Assembly: GCA_012184525.1 (NCBI GenBank)
Contig: WOFQ01000143.1
Location: 1 to 26,341, forward strand
DNA from: Xenoacremonium recifei
Taxonomy: Eukaryota; Ascomycota; Sordariomycetes; Hypocreales; Nectriaceae
DNA: 26,341 nt
Direction: 5' to 3'
The position numbers and the translations under genes are program-made. This document shows positions 11,052 through 19,480 of the stretch, one piece after another (the stretch's first letter is position 1; each line of letters starts with the position of its first letter). The notes under the pieces were generated by a model. It worked only from the letters and a program-made list of their open reading frames with translations, ran no database searches and was not told the origin of the DNA.

Positions 11052-11971
11052 ATGTCCAACGACTTTTCCAAAGGCGCTTGCTGCGGCAGAGACTCTAAGC
11101 CGAGGAACAGAAATACAGGAAGTGAGACTGAGCAGGGAAAATGGATTGTACTAGATGGCATGAAGACATGTAAGTCTGCTTTGCGGTGACACAAATGATC
11201 ATAAGACACACGTGCAATGCCATGGGTCGTGAATGAGCTGTAAAACTCACTAATAAAATCAGATGTCACAGGTCCTCCGAGTTCAAAACGAGGCATTCTA
11301 TTCATGTATGACGTGCTGGGTCTCATTCCACAGAGCACATATGGCTGCGACCTGCTCGTATCTAGTGCAGATGGCCCTTTCTTTGTCATTATGCCAGATT
11401 GGTTCGAGGGCCATGCCGCAAAGCCCGAGTGGCTGCCACCGAAAACCGATGCGCACCAAGCCAAGATGCAGGACTTCTTCAAGACAACAGCCGATGTTCC
11501 CAAGTCCCTCACTCGCACGCAGCGCCTGTTTCCAACTTTTCAGAGCCTCTGCCCCTCGGTCGAGAAATGGGCCATTGTAGGCTTCTGTTGGGGGGGCAAG
11601 ATTGCAGCCCTAGCTTCACAGAAAGGGACGCCTTTCACCGTATCAGTGCAATCAAGCCCGGCATTCCTAGACCATAGAGATGCCGAGAAAATTGTCATCC
11701 CGACTGGCCTCATGGCTTCGAAAGGTGAGCTGAAGCATGAGGTTGACAAGTACAAAGCCGCGTTGAAGGTTGACCACTATGTTGAACTGTTTACGGACCT
11801 CGAGCATGGTTGGATGACATCCAGGTAAGGATAACCGATAGGTGTAACTTGGCATTGAGTGCCGCTGACATTCTGGGTCCGGGTAGGGCAAATCTCGAAC
11901 AAGAAGATTCTCGAGCCGCTCACGCGGAAGGATACAGGAGAATGGCAGCTTTTCTTGCCCAGTACATGTAG
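11052..11971 (+). CDS. Dienelactone hydrolase family protein 1
   Basis: Three exons (11052-11169, 11263-11824, 11887-11971) encode 254 residues, typical for the family. Introns are 93 bp (GTAAGT, branch CACTAAT, CAG) and 62 bp (GTAAGG, GTAG). The fold is an alpha/beta hydrolase: the strand ILFMYDVLGL at about 51-60, nucleophile motif GFCWGGK with Cys148, and a His in LEHGW (His221). The acid of the Cys-Asp-His triad appears to be Glu195 (ASKGE) rather than the usual Asp. The N-terminus has a Cys-Cys pair (10-11). Family members hydrolyse dienelactones in chlorocatechol breakdown, but many fungal relatives have unknown substrates, so the name gives fold and mechanism only. It is very different from the second hydrolase at 14758-15611, so the pair is not a recent duplication. 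Confidence 0.88.
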
Positions 11972-12385
11972 ACTATCACCTCTTAGTGAATACAATAACA
12001 CTCTGTAATGGCCGAAAAGAATGGACTTCGAAGATTAGTTACACATAGAACGCTAGTTGTCACTTAACTCTAAACTGTACCTTTAGGTCTGGTTAACCCT
12101 TAAGGTAGCTAACGCATTTATTTCTCCCTGATAAGACTGTGATAGACATCGGAGGAAGGCGGGGCTCTGTACAAGGCTCCGATGGTATACTCAATCTTGA
12201 GTTATGTGCTAGGAGGTGTGCCAGGATGTGTGACAGGACTATGAATTTATTTGTCTAACCATCGTGGATAATCAAAGATGCACGCTTTGGACAACCTAAG
12301 CTATAGATGGAATCCCAAGCAGTGCCTCCTCCCGCAAAAGCCGTTTAGGAAGCCCCTTTTTCTTCGAAACGTTTCAGCGTCAGCG
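11972..12385. other. Intergenic between convergent genes
   Basis: About 410 bp between the stops of DLH 1 (+) and the UGSC-like gene (-). It holds both 3' ends. No gene or repeat family is recognised. The segment next to the UGSC-like stop carries a 6-bp repeat (12374-12388) that gives three in-frame TGA codons. Confidence 0.5.
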
Positions 12386-14077
12386 TCAGCGAATGGCCTT
12401 GTACCGCTCAACCAGCTCGGGCCAGTTTTTAGGGAGATCAATCTTCTTCGTGATTGGGCCGCCATGGTCGCCACCTCCGCCGTACAGAGAAGCGCCCATA
12501 GTCTGGTCATTACCTGCTACTAGGATGGGCAGATGGGCAGTGGAATAGATTTTGCGGGCAGAGCAGGTCGGATCAAGCGGTAGCGGCACAATCCCGAGGT
12601 CGTGCTGGTTGCCTCGCAACCAGCGGAGGTTCATCTCGCTGGCCGGATGGCGGGCATATTCCACGATGTAATCGCCCACGTCTTTGCGGCTCATCCCGGC
12701 ATCTGCTAACACCTTCGCTGTCCGAGGTGTCAGGATTACGGCGCATCCGGGATCAAAGCCCATGACTGGCAGGTTGTCGCAGATGCCGCGCAGAACTGCA
12801 CCGGCGTCCTTGAGTCCAAACCCCAGTATTCGAGTGTTCGGGAAGAAGACTGTGACGGCACTGTCGCTCGGATCTAGCCCGTAGAACTGGTGCATCGGCT
12901 CCCAGGGGCTAGCCTCTTCATGCTCGCCAAAGCAAACGCCGAAGTGACCCTCATGCCCGACAACACCCATGTCCTCCACCTTGGCTCGCACACCCGACAC
13001 GTTCATGATGATCAGACCAAGTGCTCGGCCGATGCAGGCATTGGCACGCTGATACGGCGACATGTACGAAGTGTCGTAGTTGACATGAATCTCGTCGCGG
13101 ATTGGACCGTTGATGATAAGCATCGGCATCCACGATGCCATGCTGGTTGTATATGCCTCGAGCCACATGCCAGGGCTGGTAATGGCCTGTACTGCGGCAA
13201 CAAGGACTGGCATGTGGATGGGCAGACATCCCGCCATTACAGCGTTGATGGCGATCTTCTCGACTGTTGCCAAGCCATCTCCCGGAGGGATGCGGCCAAC
13301 GACGGTGTCCGACGCAATATCGACGGCCTCGCACATCAAAGCCACTGCCTCGGCTGTCGGCGGGATGATGGGGAAGCCCGGTGCCCAGCCACGCCGGTAG
13401 AACTCGTCGTTGATCTCCTGGAGGCTACCTGAGACAGTCTCGGCAGAGATGGAGGCACCTGACGGGCGGGCTGGCTCCGCCTCCTCGCCTTGGAGAGGGG
13501 CCGTGAGAGCGTTGACGATGCTGGGGAGGACCGCTGAGACCTTGCCTGGCAGGATGGTGCGGCAAAACTCAACCAGGTCGGGCTCCATGGAGATATCGTA
13601 CAAGTCCATGTCCACCGTCCGCATGCTAGGCACCCCGCGTAAGCCGAAAGCTCGCTTAGCGAGGGGGAGATATTGTGTCTGCACGGTCATGACGCCGGGC
13701 TTGCCGAGGCGCTCAATGGTACTAGCATTGAAGGAGAGGTAGAGAGTGCAAGAACCTGCGTCAGCATTGGCGACGATAACGGCGTCGGTGGTCTTGAGCC
13801 ACTCCTCGAATTTGGGGCCCTCTACCGGGTCCTTGCCAACCTCAGCGACCGTGTTGTAAGCATTCAGATCCTTGGTCCAGCGGAACCGTGTCAGCTTCAC
13901 GTCGTCAAACTTGGCCTGCAGCTGACGGCCAATCTCATCGAGGATGTAGACCCAATGCTCCTTGAACGACGCAAAGAGACCGATGGTCTTGCCATTCAAC
14001 GAGTCCAGCCGCGGGGCCAGTGGTTTCGTCTGGATGGGGTCGCTCATAGCGACGGGCGATAAGGCCTTGAACGACAT
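12386..14077 (-). CDS. UGSC-motif-like two-part protein
   Basis: A single uninterrupted frame of 563 residues. The first ATG is at 14077 (context CGCCATGT); a second in-frame ATG lies at 14047. Residues about 20-190 resemble the bacterial UGSC family: APRLDSLNGKTIGL near the start, then NADAGSC at 104-110. The place of the selenocysteine or cysteine of U/C-G-S-C is taken by Ala107 (codon GCA), while Cys110 remains. After a linker rich in Glu, Ala and Ser (about 195-220), a second part of about 340 residues contains RRGWAPGFPIIPPT, VEKIAINAVMAGC, ASPWEP and a glycine-rich GGGGDHGG near the end. As I recall, bacteria encode similar regions near UGSC genes; the reaction is not known to me. The gene is GC-rich and intronless, while its neighbours have two to five introns, which suggests bacterial origin. 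It lies between two dienelactone hydrolase genes. Confidence 0.85.
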   Translation of the reverse strand: MSFKALSPVAMSDPIQTKPLAPRLDSLNGKTIGLFASFKEHWVYILDEIGRQLQAKFDDVKLTRFRWTKDLNAYNTVAEVGKDPVEGPKFEEWLKTTDAVIVANADAGSCTLYLSFNASTIERLGKPGVMTVQTQYLPLAKRAFGLRGVPSMRTVDMDLYDISMEPDLVEFCRTILPGKVSAVLPSIVNALTAPLQGEEAEPARPSGASISAETVSGSLQEINDEFYRRGWAPGFPIIPPTAEAVALMCEAVDIASDTVVGRIPPGDGLATVEKIAINAVMAGCLPIHMPVLVAAVQAITSPGMWLEAYTTSMASWMPMLIINGPIRDEIHVNYDTSYMSPYQRANACIGRALGLIIMNVSGVRAKVEDMGVVGHEGHFGVCFGEHEEASPWEPMHQFYGLDPSDSAVTVFFPNTRILGFGLKDAGAVLRGICDNLPVMGFDPGCAVILTPRTAKVLADAGMSRKDVGDYIVEYARHPASEMNLRWLRGNQHDLGIVPLPLDPTCSARKIYSTAHLPILVAGNDQTMGASLYGGGGDHGGPITKKIDLPKNWPELVERYKAIR

Positions 14078-14757
14078 GGCGAAATGTCTTCTTCCTTGCA
14101 CTGAATAATCTGGATAATGTCAATCAATGAGTTGTTATCTGCTTTTGGTTCGTCCTTCCTTCGTTCTCTTTGGACTTATAGTCGGGCCCGACCTGAGTGT
14201 TCCCCAGATCTCTCGGCTGTGCATCGGCGACCACTTCCCGATGACAATGGATATCTCGGATGTGGGGGAGATCGGAAGAATGGCGGGACTCGGGTAGGAA
14301 AAGCGTAGAAGGGAGGAAAGAAGGAGCCAATGTTGCCAGAGACTCTCAGGACATCATCATGAGTGCGATGCAGATTTGGCGCGAAATCACGGACACGACA
14401 GTTGGTTTGTGCCAAGAATCTACTAAGACTTTGGTGTGGGTGGAGATAGCCGCTTACAAGATGCTCAGTGATACTAATCCTATTGGCTGCGGCTGTGTCA
14501 AAGCCGCTAAGGGATGCTCACGAGACCCGCATTACCCGCCCCCAAATGTGATGCTAATACTGGTGAGGCTAGGCCACGGAGCTACCTTAGTCACACATCC
14601 ACAGTTCAGTTTCTCAAACCCTCCTCCACAGCTGACGTCAAAACAGTCACAACCTGAATCTAACGTGAAAAAACCTGAGCACTATGCTTCTCTAGAACCT
14701 CTGAAGATGTATTCAAGCCGATTATCTAATGCGTCTTCTCAACCCTAGGCCCTCCCT
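14078..14757. other. Intergenic, promoter side of the UGSC-like gene
   Basis: About 680 bp between the start of the UGSC-like gene and the end of DLH 2, both on the minus strand. An open frame at 14260-14748 (+, 162 codons) has no recognisable domain, and I do not count it as a gene. No transposon end or repeat was seen. Confidence 0.5.
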
Positions 14758-15611
14758 TTACAAATGTTCAGCAAACCATGCCAGTGCATGCCGAGTGCTC
14801 TGCTCTCGCGCGAACCGTATCAATGGCTTTGACAAGTCAGCCCTGACGGCGAAACCATGTTCAACCCCACCAAATACTGTTAGCATGTACGGGTGAGCGG
14901 CTTTCGCGAGTATTTCCTCGCTCTCATGTCGCATATCTAGGGGGAAAAGATGGTCTGTTTCTGCAGCATCGATACAAAGTGGCCCGCCTACTTCTCTGAG
15001 CTCGTCCTTTTCGACATTGGTGGGATGCACAATGTATCCGACGTCGATCTTAGACTGCGCGGTTCTCAAGTGGCGAACTACGTATTTCGCACCAAAACAA
15101 TCTGCGATCTGTCAACACGAACGTATCCTGCAAGAAAGAACACTATACTTACAGCCAGCGGCCGCAATCTTGGTGCAGCCCGAACTTCCTCGCAACGCTC
15201 CAATTACGGCTTCTACGATGGGGTCGACTGTCTCGGGCCCGTGTCTGGTGACCCATTCCTCGAAGGAAGGGTATCCTTCTGGCATGAGCTCGGGGACCGC
15301 ATCGCCGTGGAATAGGTCGGGCATAACAGCCAGGTAACCCTGGTCAGAATATTTGTCGGCGATGAGTTGACTGTTGATAAAGCGGTGTCCAAGCACGTCG
15401 GTCAGAATCAGAATCGCCGTCGTGGTCTGTCCTTGGGACGGATAGCTGACGTATGTGTCCACTTTAGTGTAGAATTAGAGTCAGACAAAATCAGCTGTGG
15501 GATTGGTGAAAGGCTCTTACCACCTGCGATTGTAGTTAAAGTCCCTCTTGCAGAGCCAGTGTGGCTGACTCCTGTCGTACAGCATTCGCGCTTCGGGGGG
15601 TGGGAAGCCAT
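14758..15611 (-). CDS. Dienelactone hydrolase family protein 2
   Basis: Three exons on the minus strand (15611-15521, 15461-15153, 15101-14758) encode 247 residues, the usual family length. Introns are 59 bp (GTAAGA, branch CTGAC, AAG) and 51 bp (GTAAGT, CGCAG). An alternative acceptor (TTGCAG, 19 bases after the second donor) would give an immediate stop. The full Cys-Asp-His triad is visible: Cys135 in GYCFGAKYV, Asp183 in ETDHLFP and His215 in VEHGF. The N-terminus has Cys10-Cys11. The motif set matches the typical fungal dienelactone hydrolase group, which acts on cyclic esters; the true substrate is unknown. It shares strand with the UGSC-like gene downstream and lies next to the second transporter. 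Confidence 0.9.
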
Positions 15612-16669
15612 GGTTTCAATTCTCACGAGGATGCAGGAATCTCGCACGAATGCCTCGGATTTCCTTCGGGAGCTAGGCACTTTTGTAGTATTGTCGCGTT
15701 CGATGTTCCGAGGTGGTCATACCCCGCGTTCAATTCGTCGGATGTGGCCTCGGGATGTGGTCAACCAACTAGCCTGTGTACTGAGAGACTGGCTTATTAG
15801 TGTCTTCGGAAGCGGATGTGCAAGATGACTGGCGCACATTTTAAGTCTAAGAGAATGCCGAAGAGAAGCGCTCCGCTAGATAACCCCAGACCTTCTAACT
15901 AGTTATATCCTTTGTATACATTCATCTTGATATAGGCAGGTATATAATTCTAATCAGGTTAAAAGATAGGGTTAAATAATAGAACGAGGATAAAGTCTCT
16001 CTCTTTCTAAGTAGATATATAGTATATGAATGCATGTCAGGAACTGTGGCGGCAATAGGGGAGTGAACGAGCTGTAGGAGAGGTCGCAGTGTATTCGTAA
16101 CTTAGTCACGGAGTTGTTGCAGTTAGGGGTTCCCAATTGACTGTATTAATCTCTGACCTCCCGTAATTCTAGGGACTTCCTCGATATATATATAGACCGT
16201 TGTGAACTTTAATGTGCGTCGCCGCGGCCTCACAGCGCTTTTGCAGCGTCATCGTGTCATGCCACGTTGGGTCATGACAATGCAGTCTAAAACGGGGGCG
16301 CTAGAATAGCTAATTACACAGGCTCTCTATAATATATATAGCTTCTATTGATTATATGATATAAACACAGATAGTAAATATAGATTACAAGGCTAGCTCT
16401 GATTAAGTGCTATTAATTAGTAAAGGTATTTAACTCTATTATTAATATTTGACTATTTATATCCATTTTCCTAAAGTATACACTGGTTATTGGTGTTTTA
16501 TTATATATAGGTCACTTGCTACTACTATTATATACATACCAATCTCTAGCAACCTATATTATCACATGACTACAGTTGTCAACAGGCTGGCCCTGACGAA
16601 TGCCGAGACACACAAAATAGGATCAAACCGGAAAACTGCATTTCCAGACTATTAAATTAAGGTCTAATT
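15612..16669. other. Intergenic between divergent DLH 2 and MFS 2
   Basis: Together with the features at 16670-16986 this forms the gap between the DLH 2 and MFS 2 start codons. 15612-15830 has normal composition and is probably the DLH 2 promoter. From about 15900 the DNA is mostly AT-rich with patches of mixed composition (16020-16310). No gene is supportable. A near-palindrome TGTCATG...TCATGACA lies at about 16255-16280. Confidence 0.5.
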
Positions 16670-16777
16670 AGCTCTTTAGATAACTAACTATCTAATTAAA
16701 TATTAATACTAAAAATTATTTCTTTTATATCTATTTAATTAGCCTATAGTCTGTTATTTAGTTAGAAATTAAGAGCT
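16670..16777. repeat. Imperfect AT-rich inverted repeat (hairpin)
   Basis: The left arm starts AGCTCTTTAGATAACTAACT and ends TAATTAAATA. The right arm, reversed, starts AGCTCTTAATTTCTAACTA and ends TAATTAAATA, with about 12 extra bases. The arms surround a short AT-rich loop. It may be a small MITE or a decayed transposon end. It sits just upstream of the 35-bp element shared with MFS 1. Confidence 0.55.
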
Positions 16778-16795
16778 CCCTTTTGTCTAGATTTG

Positions 16796-16830
16796 ATAGG
16801 GTCTGTGATTAGTCTGCTGCATGCGACATA
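16796..16830 (+). promoter_or_regulatory. 35-bp element shared by both transporter promoters, copy 2
   Basis: 31/35 identical to 8301-8335, in the same orientation relative to its transporter gene and 269-303 bp upstream of the ATG at 17099. The core AGTCTGCTGCATGCGA contains the palindrome GCATGC. It may be a common regulatory site, or the end of a repeat. Confidence 0.55.
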
Positions 16831-16920
16831 TGTCTTTTCTACCTCGCTCGAGAACGACCCTCTAGAGCTTTCGTGGTAGTGTTAGATTATGCCAAGCACT
16901 CCGGATCGGTCTCGACTCGG

Positions 16921-16986
16921 CCCCACCCCACCCCCCGCACACTCAAATGCGGGGAAGCTCCTCCAGGGCGGGACATAAATTGTCCC
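16921..16986. promoter_or_regulatory. CreA-type site cluster and palindrome upstream of MFS 2
   Basis: Two overlapping CCCCAC motifs (16921-16926, 16926-16931) are followed by a perfect inverted repeat CCCCGCA (16933-16939) / TGCGGGG (16948-16954) with an 8-bp gap. Each arm contains the CreA consensus SYGGRG (GCGGGG). CTCCAG at 16961-16966 also fits on the reverse strand. A second perfect inverted repeat, GGGACA-TAAAT-TGTCCC, lies at 16970-16986. All lie 113-178 bp upstream of the ATG. Paired CreA sites are known to be needed for strong glucose repression in Aspergillus; here this is inference. Confidence 0.55.
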
Positions 16987-17098
16987 ATTCTTTCCGTCTC
17001 TGACAGGACAGCACATTAGCAATCCGAGCTCCCCGCGATTCTGCCCCCCATCAGTATTTTTTCACCTGTTGTTATCGCCTTGCGGTACTCGAATTGTC

Positions 17099-18931
17099 AT
17101 GGATCGTGTCCAAATTGAAGGCAGGGTTGACCAAACCCTGCGAGGTAACATTCATTACCTCGGCCTTTGTCTTTTCATGGGATTCACAATCATGGAGGTG
17201 AGATCTAAATTTTGCATTATTCCAATGAAAACTAAGCTGTTGCAGTCAGGCATTGATGCTTCATCTGTTGGTGGCTTCCAGGCCATGGTTGGCTTCCTCA
17301 AAGTCTTTGGTTACAAGGACCCCACAGCTTCTTCGGGCTGGAACATTGGAGTATGATCGCCCAATCGTGTCTGAGAAGGTTATTTTTAACGTAAAGCGCA
17401 CCACAGACTGTCCCACAGCAAATCATTTCGTCTTTCATGACTCTCGGTTCTGCCATTGGAGCCCTCAGTGTCGGGCCATTAGGCTCAAAACTTCCGAGGA
17501 CGTGGTGCATTGCAATGGGTTGCGTCGTTCTGCTAGTTGCGACTATTATACAGGCCACCTCGGTTTCACTCGCCGCCCTTTACGTTGCTCGTATACTCGT
17601 TGGCGTAGGCAATGGTGTCATTCAAACTTACTGCGTTGTCTATATTCAAGAGACAGCCCCTTCTTATCTACGTTCTCTCTCGTCAGGGATTTTACAGAGC
17701 TTCCTGGGTGTAGGCACTTTGATTGGCACGGTGAGTCCAATGTGCACCGCGTTCCTTCTTGGATAGAATCCTCTCTAATATAGCTTAGATTATCGATAAC
17801 AGTACTGCCAACATCTCTGGGCGCCTCTGTTATCAGATCCCGCTGTTTGTAATGCTTATAATTCCGGTCATATTTCTTCTCTTCCTTCCGCTGTTACCGG
17901 AAACGCCTCGCTGGCTTTTGCAACACCAACGAGAAGAAGATGCTCTCCGCTCTTTAAGACGCCTCCGCAGAGGCTGCTCTGATGAAGTCGCAATCTCGAC
18001 CGAATTCGAGAAGATGAAAACCTGGTCTACCCACGAGCTCGAAATGATGAGCCACGTCTCCGTCGTCGAAATGTTCCGCGGGACGAATCTCAGACGCACG
18101 ATTCTCTCATGTTGCGTGGCTTTGGTACCCTCTGGTATCGGTGGCATGTTTGTACTCATGTACACAACCTACTTTTTTGAGATGGTAAGCGTTTGCTTGT
18201 GACAGACATATTGCCTAGATTCATTGATTGACTTTACATAGGCTGGTGTCGGAAAACCCTTTGAAGACTCTGTTATTGTACAATGTCTTGGGCTCCTAGG
18301 AACTTACGTCTCGTTCTTCTTCGTCCAGAGACTGGGCGGGAAATGGTTGCTAAGCGGTAGTGCTATCGTATGCGGCTTGAGTATGCTTATAATGGCTGTG
18401 ATTAGCAGTGCTACAGCAGGCTCTGATAGCGGTTTGAAGGGCGTTGTAGGCATGATGGCTGTCTATATGTTTGGATTCAATGGGGGAATTGCAATCTATT
18501 CGTACCCTATTGCGGCAGAGATTCCAGCTCAGAGGCTTCGGGCTTACACAACCGGGTTTGCTATCTGCATCGCCTTTTTCTTCAGTTGGGTAACTACATT
18601 TACCGCTCCATACTTCATTAACTCGGCGAATCTCAACTGGGGTCCAAAATATGGTGAGTACTACAGTTGAATGATATTTAATACAATCACTAATAGCGAA
18701 CTAGGATATATTTGGTTCGGGTCTTCAGCGGTGGTTGTCGTCTTCCTTGTCTTCTTCTTGCCAGATGTTAGCGGTCGGAGCCTTGATGATATTGACTGTC
18801 TATTTGAGTCCAAAGTCCCTACGAGGCATTTCAAGAAGTATTCTTGCACAGAGGCCGGTGTTATAGAGAGTACGAAAGAAGATCAGGTGGAAGAAAGAGC
18901 TACTGTATATCACTTGGAAACATCTAAGTAG
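17099..18931 (+). CDS. MFS sugar-porter-family transporter 2
   Basis: Six exons (17099-17197, 17246-17350, 17407-17730, 17789-18184, 18242-18653, 18705-18931) encode 520 residues. Introns are 48-58 bp with GTGAGA, GTATGA, GTGAGT, GTAAGC and GTGAGT donors. The third exon could instead start at 17419; 17407 is preferred because it gives TVPQQIISS, as in relatives. Sugar-porter signs are QQIISSFMTLGS, ARILVGVGNG, a PETPRWL motif near residue 213 and a C-terminal PDVSGRSLDDID near 465. The loop motifs are altered: LPRTWC in place of GRR after TM2, RLGGKWLL in place of GRR in the second half, and PDVSGRS for the usual PETKGRS. The protein should be a plasma-membrane carrier, with unknown substrate. 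It is not a close copy of MFS 1, and their intron positions differ. It lies divergently from DLH 2. Confidence 0.88.
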
Positions 18932-19480
18932 TCTTGTAATGGGAAGAGCGGGGAAAGATTGTGAGTATTGTGCCAATGAAGTATTGCGCATAGGATAATA
19001 GCGTGATTCTACAAAAATAACATGCTGGGTATTATGTAGATCAGTGAGGTAGCTATTTAATTTAGAGTCTTATTTATATAACTCTAATATTAATAAAGAA
19101 TATATCTGTATTAGTGGCAGGATCTTATGACCCTATTCCGTATACTGAATGTCCTCTACCCAGAGTTCATTTCAGAGATTATCGGGTGCAAGGATTAACA
19201 TCCTGCGACCTAGTCAACCAATCATAAAGCCATCCTGAGGCTAATTCTTATAAGGTTCGATTTCTCCAGCGCGTCGCGTCTGGTGCACCGCGTATCTTAT
19301 ATCGTATATCGTATCATAGCTTCTGATGCTCCGTCTAAAGTCGTTGACTTTCCTCTAAAGTTCGCCTCTAAAGTTTCCATTTCCTGCATTTATAAGCTTT
19401 CTATATCTCTTCTGGGAGCAATAGATACCCCATTAAGTATACTACGAGGAATTAGACTATAATTCCGCGTAATGCGGCCC
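18932..19480. other. Intergenic, downstream of MFS 2
   Basis: About 550 bp that hold the 3' end of the transporter mRNA and then a transition toward AT-rich DNA. 19256-19320 has GCGTCGCG and a repeated TATCGTATATCGTATC. No gene is supportable. Confidence 0.5.

Noticed and set aside
12890..13432. Long plus-strand open frame opposite the UGSC-like gene
   Set aside because: Its composition is rich in His, Arg, Cys and Asp, with no family motifs; it is a shadow of the GC-rich coding strand.
12386..14077. UGSC-like gene as a true selenoprotein
   Set aside because: The codon at the Sec position is GCA (Ala), not TGA, and fungi of this group are not known to make selenoproteins.
14260..14748. Open frame of 162 codons on the plus strand between the UGSC-like gene and DLH 2
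   Set aside because: No recognisable domain, low-complexity composition, and it overlaps the likely promoter of the UGSC-like gene.
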